From Nitrospira sp. (GTDB lineage Bacteria; Nitrospirota; Nitrospiria; Nitrospirales; Nitrospiraceae), in the NCBI GenBank assembly GCA_005116945.1, contig SWDH01000029.1, positions 68,163 to 116,858 on the forward strand: a DNA stretch of 48,696 nt, given 5' to 3'. Position numbers and translations under genes: made by a program. The notes beneath the pieces were generated by a model that did not search any database, had not been told where the DNA came from, and saw only the letters and a list, made by a program, of their open reading frames with translations. Positions 43,687 to 48,696 of this stretch are shown here, piece by piece. Positions within the stretch are counted from its first letter, which is position 1. Each line of letters begins with the position of its first letter.

Positions 43687-44997
43687 CTAGGCCACGGTTG
43701 TCAGGTAGTATTTGACGAAGCCGATCAAACAAAATGCCGCCAGCGCGACGCCTACGGTCCCATACGCCATCACCTGCCACCGCATGTGAGACAACAAGTC
43801 CTTCTCGGTTCGATCGGAGATAATATACATGTGGTCTCGGCTGCTTCCGATATAGAGACGGGCGGAGTTCTCCAGGAGGTCTCCTGCATCACGCTGCTCA
43901 TGGGCCGTCCCGAGGACATAGACCTGCTCATCTTGGAGGATGAACGATTCACGGCACCGGATGGTCTTGCTCCCTAACCAACGCTCGGTCGTAATCCCCA
44001 GTCGCTGCAGTCCGGCGACCGTCGTGGGGGGCAATGCTCCGAGCCAATCGTTTCGAACGATGTGCTCTTCCTGCAAGATCAGTTCGGCGCCGAAGGGTAC
44101 GACAAGCACTCGTCCGGTGGCATCCCTGACAAAGAAGGGCTGTTCCGACGTGCCTTTTGCAATAGGTTCCCACCGGGTATGTTTTCCGGAGCCGACACGT
44201 TCTTCAACGGCATAGGAATAGAACACACAGGGAAGCCCGCTAAAGGGCGAGGAGAGGAGGCGATCATCCGGCTCGGCTTGTCCACTGATCTCGACTAACC
44301 CCAGCGCCAGTGAACGGATGGTCGAGGTCGGAATACTTTCGATCAAGCGTGTTCGTCGGCGAAGCCCCCATCCGTCTGAGAGAAGCCAGAATCCCCCTAG
44401 GGTACCAGCCGCCAAGTAGAAGAAGAGATGATCCAGTGGCCGACTCAACTGAGTGGTTCTCAAGCTTTTATCGACCCCGGCGACCAAGACGATCGCACCG
44501 ATGATGATGGCGAGGCCGAAAAGCAGGACCCAGAACCACAGGCCCAATGGGTTAGACCGCGGCTTATCAACCCTCGGTCGATCGTGACTTGCGTCGTTGA
44601 GCACGCGATGTCTTTCGGCAGCTCGCGCGTAAAGCTCGGTTTCATGGATCTGAATCGGAATCGCCGCGCCTCGGTAGGTTGTATTCAGATGAGTGAGGCT
44701 GCCATGAGGAAGCCACCACCCGCGACAGGACTCGCAGCTCGAGAAGGACGTATCCGCGACCGTCTCAGACTCCATGTGATTGCCGCATTGCGGGCATACG
44801 GTCTTGGTCTGAACCGCGACGCCTCCTGCGCAACTCATTGCGCGCTTCAGCGAGGCGTAATCCTCCACGAAAAAATTCACCTCTCCCACATCGAGCCAGA
44901 GTCCGTGCCCTGATGAACAGACATCGAGCCCAGGGCCATGGCTAGTTGGAACCTGAGTCAGGTCCTCCTGACAATCGGGACATTTCATGGTGGCCAT
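43687..44997 (-). CDS. GIDE-domain membrane protein with N-terminal zinc ribbon
   Basis: About 436 residues. N-terminal TFIIB-like zinc ribbons: MKCPDCQEDLTQVP ... DVCSSGHGLWLD, and a second pair CPQCGNHMES ... CESCRGWWLPHG. Three membrane helices follow (LWFWVLLFGLAIIIGAIVLV, HLFFYLAAGTLGGFWLLSDGW and, near the end, YGTVGVALAAFCLIGFVKYY). Between the last two is the GIDE domain (PCVFYSYAVEERVGSGKHTRWEPI, FFVRDATGRVLVVPFGAELI, LGTAHEQRDA, LYIGSSRDHMYIISDRTEKDL), named for resemblance to the eukaryotic MUL1/GIDE E3 ligase; there is no RING finger, so ligase activity is not implied. Likely works with LemA in the membrane. Starts at 45006, 44997 and 44988 are all possible. Confidence 0.85.
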   Translation of the reverse strand: MATMKCPDCQEDLTQVPTSHGPGLDVCSSGHGLWLDVGEVNFFVEDYASLKRAMSCAGGVAVQTKTVCPQCGNHMESETVADTSFSSCESCRGWWLPHGSLTHLNTTYRGAAIPIQIHETELYARAAERHRVLNDASHDRPRVDKPRSNPLGLWFWVLLFGLAIIIGAIVLVAGVDKSLRTTQLSRPLDHLFFYLAAGTLGGFWLLSDGWGLRRRTRLIESIPTSTIRSLALGLVEISGQAEPDDRLLSSPFSGLPCVFYSYAVEERVGSGKHTRWEPIAKGTSEQPFFVRDATGRVLVVPFGAELILQEEHIVRNDWLGALPPTTVAGLQRLGITTERWLGSKTIRCRESFILQDEQVYVLGTAHEQRDAGDLLENSARLYIGSSRDHMYIISDRTEKDLLSHMRWQVMAYGTVGVALAAFCLIGFVKYYLTTVA

Positions 44998-45254
44998 TGT
45001 CTTCAAACTGTAGCAAGAATCGGGTAGGTGTCAACGCAAGGCGAATGTAATAGTCTTGAGAAACAGGGGTTTCAGCTGGGTTATCAGCGAGCAATCGTGA
45101 AGCAGTGCGTGTCAGAGGAGAGTCTCGGTCAGGAAATCTTGCGCTGTGACCTGATGCAGCTCAGTTGACCCACGATAAGACTCATATTTGAGCGTTTACT
45201 CCCGTTCCTGGAGCAGGGGCAAACTCACCACCTTCACCTCTTACGACAAACGTT

Positions 45255-45769
45255 TCACGTCTCATTCGGAGCAACGCAGGAATGGTCATAGATCGCCAGG
45301 CATGGGCCAATGGACGATACAGCGTAGGATAATTGTTCCAATCGCGTTGAAAGCGTCGTAATACGTCTGTGCGAGGAATGTCATGCCCTGCTTGGCGAAC
45401 TCGGGAAGCAATACGTTGAAAGGTATTGAGGTGAAGAGATTGTTAGAAATACGATGGTGACCTGATACCCCGCTGTCTTTCATCCTGCCAGAAGCCGTAG
45501 ATATGTTCTCCCGCTCAGGGTGCTTTCAAATGCAAAGTTCTCCCGTGCCTTTGCTAATCGGGAGAGCTCAGTCAGGACAAGCCGACATGCTTGTCCTGCA
45601 GCCAGTTCAGGTCGAAGAGGTGAAAGCCCGCCTGTGATGAGGTCGGCATTTACAAAATAAACGACACCAACCTCGCGAAGAAGACATTCCTTGGCGAAGG
45701 TGGCTTTCCCGGCTCCATTGGTCCAGAAATAATAATGTAGCGGAGAGATCGAACGGTTCGGGTGCTCAC
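45255..45769 (-). pseudogene. Decayed zeta-toxin-family P-loop kinase
   Basis: Read in pieces on the minus strand: from a GTG at 45769, LRYIIISGP, then a one-base frameshift at about 45720 into NGAGKATFAKE (P-loop), VVYFVNADLITGGLSP, ENFAFESTLSGRTYLRLLAG, then an in-frame TGA at 45480-45482 in place of the expected Trp of the W-K-x-x-G-Y-x-V motif, KTAGYQVTIVFL, another shift into RIASRVRQAGHDIP and VLRRFQRDWNNYPTLYRPLA, and a last shift into AIYDHSCVAPNE. The block order is that of stand-alone zeta-toxin-like kinases. At least four disruptions make it inactive. No antitoxin gene is seen. The 45010-45250 stretch shows no other gene. Confidence 0.88.
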
Positions 45770-45780
45770 GGTTGAGCCGG

Positions 45781-46776
45781 TTAGCCTGCTACTGGTTGTT
45801 GGTAATCCACTTCGATTTTGAAGCCCAGATCCTCGATCATCCCCCAGACTTCCGGGGCCGGCTGGCCTGGTGTGGTGAGGTAGCCGTTCACGAAGATGGA
45901 GTCGGCTGGATAGAGTGCCAATGGTTGCAGGCTTCGGAGGTTGTGTTCACGGCCTCCGGCCACGCGGAGTTCGGTGCGTGGGTGTAGGAATCGGAAGAGG
46001 CAGAGGATTTTCAAACAGCGTTGAGGAGTCAGGTTGTCGCAGTCTTCCAGCGGAGTGCCGTTTGCTGGGTGGAGCGTGTTCAACGGGATTGAATCTGGCT
46101 TTACGTCGATCAGGGCCATGGCCAGGTCGATGAGATCTTCGTCTTTTTCGCCCATTCCCACGATCCCGCCGGAGCAGATTTCCAATCCTGCCGCTCGCGC
46201 GTTCTGGATGGTGCTGAGTCGGTCTTGAAAGGTGTGCGTGGTGCAGATGGAGCCGTGAAACGCTTCACTGGTATTCAAGTTGTGGTTCACTCGATCGACT
46301 CCCGCCGCCTTTAGCCTTTTGGCCTGTTGTTCATTCATAAGGCCCAGGGAGCAGCAAATCTGAATTGGAATCTCCTGCTTGATTGAGCGAACCGCTCCGG
46401 CGATTTCGTCGATTTCCCGATCTAGCGGACTCCGACCGCTGATGACGATGCAATAGCGTTGAGCCTTCGAGGCCGCCGCTTGCCGGGCTCCGTCGATCAT
46501 CTGTTGCCGGGGCACAAGGTTATAGCGTTCGATGGGGGCGGTGGAAATCGCCGATTGGGAACAGTAATGACAGTCTTCCTGGCAGGCGCCACTTTTGGCG
46601 TTCTGCAGCATCTGGAGGCGAACGGTCTTGCCGAAATAATGGGATCGGACGGTAAAGGCGGCTTGGAGGAGTTCCAGCAATTGTTCGTCAGGAGTATCGA
46701 GTACGTTCTGGCACTCGTCCCTGGTCAGCGTTTCGTCGCGCAAGGCCTTGGCAGCGTAATCCTGATAGTCGACCAT
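45781..46776 (-). CDS. bioB: Biotin synthase BioB
   Basis: 331 residues from the ATG at 46776, which has GGAG 6 nt upstream. Radical SAM enzyme inserting sulfur into dethiobiotin in the last step of biotin synthesis. The CxxxCxxC cluster motif is in GACQEDCHYCSQSA. Other family text: YCIVISGRSPLDREIDEI, CSLGLMNEQQAKRLKAAGVDR-type block (seen split), NHNLNTSEAF, EICSGGIVGMGE, IPLNTLHPANGTPLED, and LRVAGGREHNLRSLQPLALYPADSIFVNGYLTTPG at the end, holding ligands for the [2Fe-2S] cluster region. No other bio genes adjoin it. Confidence 0.97.
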   Translation of the reverse strand: MVDYQDYAAKALRDETLTRDECQNVLDTPDEQLLELLQAAFTVRSHYFGKTVRLQMLQNAKSGACQEDCHYCSQSAISTAPIERYNLVPRQQMIDGARQAAASKAQRYCIVISGRSPLDREIDEIAGAVRSIKQEIPIQICCSLGLMNEQQAKRLKAAGVDRVNHNLNTSEAFHGSICTTHTFQDRLSTIQNARAAGLEICSGGIVGMGEKDEDLIDLAMALIDVKPDSIPLNTLHPANGTPLEDCDNLTPQRCLKILCLFRFLHPRTELRVAGGREHNLRSLQPLALYPADSIFVNGYLTTPGQPAPEVWGMIEDLGFKIEVDYQQPVAG

Positions 46777-46860
46777 GGGGCACTCCACTATCTGAAAAGG
46801 GTGTATTGACTGTGATGCAGACTACTGCCCATTCGCGAGGCAGACAGACTGGTCGAAAAC

Positions 46861-48264
46861 CTACACGGTTTCGAAGGGAGAAGCAATGCCTTGGTAGGGA
46901 ACCGCTGAGACTGGGAGAGGGTTGTTGTCTGCATCGGGAACAGCTTGACCGCCGGCATTCGGCAAGGGCAATGCGACCAAGGTATTCCAGGTCCCACAGC
47001 TTCGGCAGCGTCCGGACCACTCGGTTGATTCTTGTCGGCAGGCGGTGCAGACATAAGGGACGACCACGCGTTTCTTGAAATGCAGGGCTTTCTTCAGTTC
47101 GGTGACGGCCAGCTCCATTTCCTGCTTGCGCAAATAGAGATTGGCCATGATCTTATGGTAATCGGCCAGCTGGTCCTGTACGCCTTCGACGGTCGAGAGA
47201 ATGTCGAAGGCTTCGTCGACCATTTCCAGACGGTAGTAGAGCTTGCCCAAATAGAACTGCAACGCAGGGTTGTTCGGGTCTTGCCGGAGGGCTTCTTGAT
47301 AGACGCGGATAATTTCACTAGGCTCTCCCTGTTCGAGAAAGAGTTCTTCGAGGCGGTGGAGGATGATGTTGCTGCGGGTCTTGGCATAGACCTTCTTGAG
47401 AATTTCTACGGCCTGTTTCGTTTTGCCTTCCCGGATCAAGATTTCACCGATACCGACGTAGGCCGGCAAGAACGTCCGGTCTCGCTTAATGGCGCCGCGG
47501 AAGTACCGCCGTGCTTTATCGGGGTGGCCTCGTTCCAGCAGTTGGCGTCCGACCTCGTAGGTGCAGCCGGTGAGGAGCTGGGCTTCGGCCAGCCGTTCCG
47601 GTTCAGAGAGGTTTGCCTTCAGGAGTCGATGTTGGATTTCGAGCGTCTCAATCCATTTTTCGAGCCTGATGAGCAGATCTCGTTTCCGGATGAGCGCGGT
47701 CAGGTTATCCGGTTCGATCTTGAGCATCTTGTGCAGGGTCTGTAAGGCGTCCTCGTACCGCTTGGCGCCCTCCAAGTCGTTGGCCAACTCCAACAGGATT
47801 TCGATGTTGCGCTCGTCGACGCGATTCGCCCGTTGATGGAGGCGGATCGCCTCTGCGAAGTTGTGTTCCCCGCGATAAATATTTCCCAGCCAGAGCAGCG
47901 AATCGACACGATTCGGGTCCATGGCCAGCGCGCGTTCGAATAGGGCAATGGCTTCGACGGTGCGTTTTGACATAATGGCATGAGTGCCTTCACGATGGAG
48001 CGCGTCGATTTTTTCTTTGCGGCGCAACAACCGCGTGCTGCGCCAGTTGCCGATGACGTGGGCGGTCTGCCGCATGCCGACGGCCAAGGCCACGAGCACG
48101 GCGCCGACAGCCATGGAAAAGACGACGAGTGTGACAGGACTCATGTCGAATTGGATGGAGGGACTGGTTCGGACTGCAACCGTCCCAGGATTCAATTCGC
48201 GCGCGTAGCTGTAGAGAAAAATTCCGATGCTGACGAGGAAGATGGTGGTGAGCAAGCGGAGCAT
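46861..48264 (-). CDS. LapA-LapB-type fusion: membrane TPR protein with zinc ribbon
   Basis: 467 residues. N-terminal 85: two membrane helices (LLTTIFLVSIGIFLYSYARE and VTLVVFSMAVGAVLVALAVG) followed by a basic stretch, matching LapA (DUF1049). Then at least eight TPR motifs (AIALFERALAMDPNRVDSLL, PDKARRYFRGAIKRDRTFLP and others). Then a rubredoxin-like zinc ribbon, YVCTACRQES ... CRSCGTWNTL, the mark of LapB/YciM. In E. coli, LapA and LapB are adjacent separate genes and LapB controls LPS synthesis through FtsH and LpxC. Here both are one chain. rsfS lies 4 nt upstream on the same strand. Confidence 0.88.
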   Translation of the reverse strand: MLRLLTTIFLVSIGIFLYSYARELNPGTVAVRTSPSIQFDMSPVTLVVFSMAVGAVLVALAVGMRQTAHVIGNWRSTRLLRRKEKIDALHREGTHAIMSKRTVEAIALFERALAMDPNRVDSLLWLGNIYRGEHNFAEAIRLHQRANRVDERNIEILLELANDLEGAKRYEDALQTLHKMLKIEPDNLTALIRKRDLLIRLEKWIETLEIQHRLLKANLSEPERLAEAQLLTGCTYEVGRQLLERGHPDKARRYFRGAIKRDRTFLPAYVGIGEILIREGKTKQAVEILKKVYAKTRSNIILHRLEELFLEQGEPSEIIRVYQEALRQDPNNPALQFYLGKLYYRLEMVDEAFDILSTVEGVQDQLADYHKIMANLYLRKQEMELAVTELKKALHFKKRVVVPYVCTACRQESTEWSGRCRSCGTWNTLVALPLPNAGGQAVPDADNNPLPVSAVPYQGIASPFETV

Positions 48265-48268
48265 GGAT

Positions 48269-48696
48269 CTAGGCCTTGGTTTTTGCAGGCACCTTTTTCC
48301 GTTTCACGGGCCGTGGGGTCACGGCGGCTTGTGTGACCGTCCGCTCGCCCGGGATGGTGACGCGCTTGGCGTCGGCCCATAACCGTTCCAGCGCGTAATG
48401 CATCCGGATATCCTGCCTGAAAATATGAACGATTACATCGCCGAAGTCCATTAAAACCCACTGTGAAGACCTGGTGCCTTCAATCCTCAGCGGTTTGGAA
48501 CCGGAGCGAGAGAGAACGGTATCGATATGGTCTGCAATGGCACTTGCTTGGCGATCCGAATCCACAGAGCCGATGACCAGGTAGTCGGCAACGGAGGTCA
48601 ACGGCGCGACCTGGAGGACGAGCACGTCGGTGGCCTTCTTGTCGAGGATGGCCCGGGCAATACCGAGGGCCGTGGACCTAGCTGTTGGTGCGATTA
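48269..48696 (-). CDS. rsfS: Ribosomal silencing factor RsfS (N-terminus beyond window)
   Basis: 141 residues visible; the frame remains open to the window edge, so the first residues are missing. RsfS/RsfA (formerly YbeB/IojAP) binds ribosomal protein L14 and blocks subunit joining when nutrients are short. Seen: ARAILDKKATDVLVLQVAPLT, then SVADYLVIGSVDSDRQASAIADHI and SSQWVLMDFGDVIVHIFRQD with the D-Y-x-V-I-x-S and W-x-L-x-D-x-G-D-V-x-V-H-x-F signatures. A basic Lys/Pro tail of about 20 residues extends past the usual end. The TPR gene follows after 4 nt; bacterial rsfS often neighbours nadD or rlmH, which may lie outside the window. Confidence 0.95.
   Translation of the reverse strand, partial: IAPTARSTALGIARAILDKKATDVLVLQVAPLTSVADYLVIGSVDSDRQASAIADHIDTVLSRSGSKPLRIEGTRSSQWVLMDFGDVIVHIFRQDIRMHYALERLWADAKRVTIPGERTVTQAAVTPRPVKRKKVPAKTKA

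Overview
The window reads as a chromosomal segment of a diderm, Gram-negative-type bacterium. It encodes an outer-membrane porin, several lipoproteins, a TonB/ExbB/ExbD set, MacA/MacB-like export and a LapA-LapB-type protein. The overall gene style (many c-di-GMP proteins, a class 1A PyrD, the long quinolinate synthase, abundant intergenic palindromes) resembles Nitrospirota such as Nitrospira. That placement is inference from recollection of gene content; no rRNA or tRNA is present to test it.

Layout. (1) 1-5.7 kb: an iron/flavin envelope block with an FMN-binding protein cut by the window edge, a lipoprotein, a porin, a Com-like zinc-ribbon miniprotein, a Fur-box-like palindrome, ApbE, then ExbB-ExbD-TonB. 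(2) 5.75-16.1 kb: an accessory island with the parts list of a bacterial conflict or programmed-death system. It holds a membrane TIR protein with a duplicated C-terminal domain, a metacaspase-like protease, a DUF4062-STAND NTPase split by a frameshift from an FGE/C-type-lectin-fold domain, a CHAT protease with TPRs, and a 260-residue protein of unknown family. Relics lie between them: a second FGE piece, a stop-interrupted ORF and a decayed gene. (3) 16.3-20.4 kb: EamA transporter, NTF2-like protein, lipoprotein, PilZ protein and the tail of a tandem-repeat protein. (4) 20.4-30.3 kb: housekeeping genes, with thiC behind a TPP riboswitch, nadA, ileS-lspA, a DUF2024 protein, uppP and a coiled-coil/HhH lipoprotein. 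(5) 30.7-34.1 kb: a MacA/MacB-like exporter. (6) 34.1-38.0 kb, minus strand: HD-GYP protein, RusA-like resolvase, MraZ, a small HTH protein, FmdB zinc ribbon and ComF. (7) 38.3-43 kb: ABC ATPase, pyrD, a LuxR-type HTH protein on the other strand, and a large FtsX-type permease. (8) 43-48.7 kb, minus strand: LemA, a GIDE-like protein, a decayed zeta-toxin-family kinase, bioB, a LapA-LapB fusion and rsfS (cut by the window edge).

Two families of palindromic intergenic elements are scattered from 17 to 43 kb, mostly directly after stop codons. In one family the apical core is conserved while the stem arms differ from copy to copy yet stay complementary.

How genes may work together. ApbE can attach FMN to the neighbouring FMN-binding protein, and the Fur-like site suggests iron control of the porin side. 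In the island, the TIR protein, STAND-lectin protein and two caspase-fold proteases could form a sensor/switch/effector set with the 260-residue protein as substrate or toxin; this is inference. Starts were moved to internal Met or GTG codons where a ribosome-binding site supported it.
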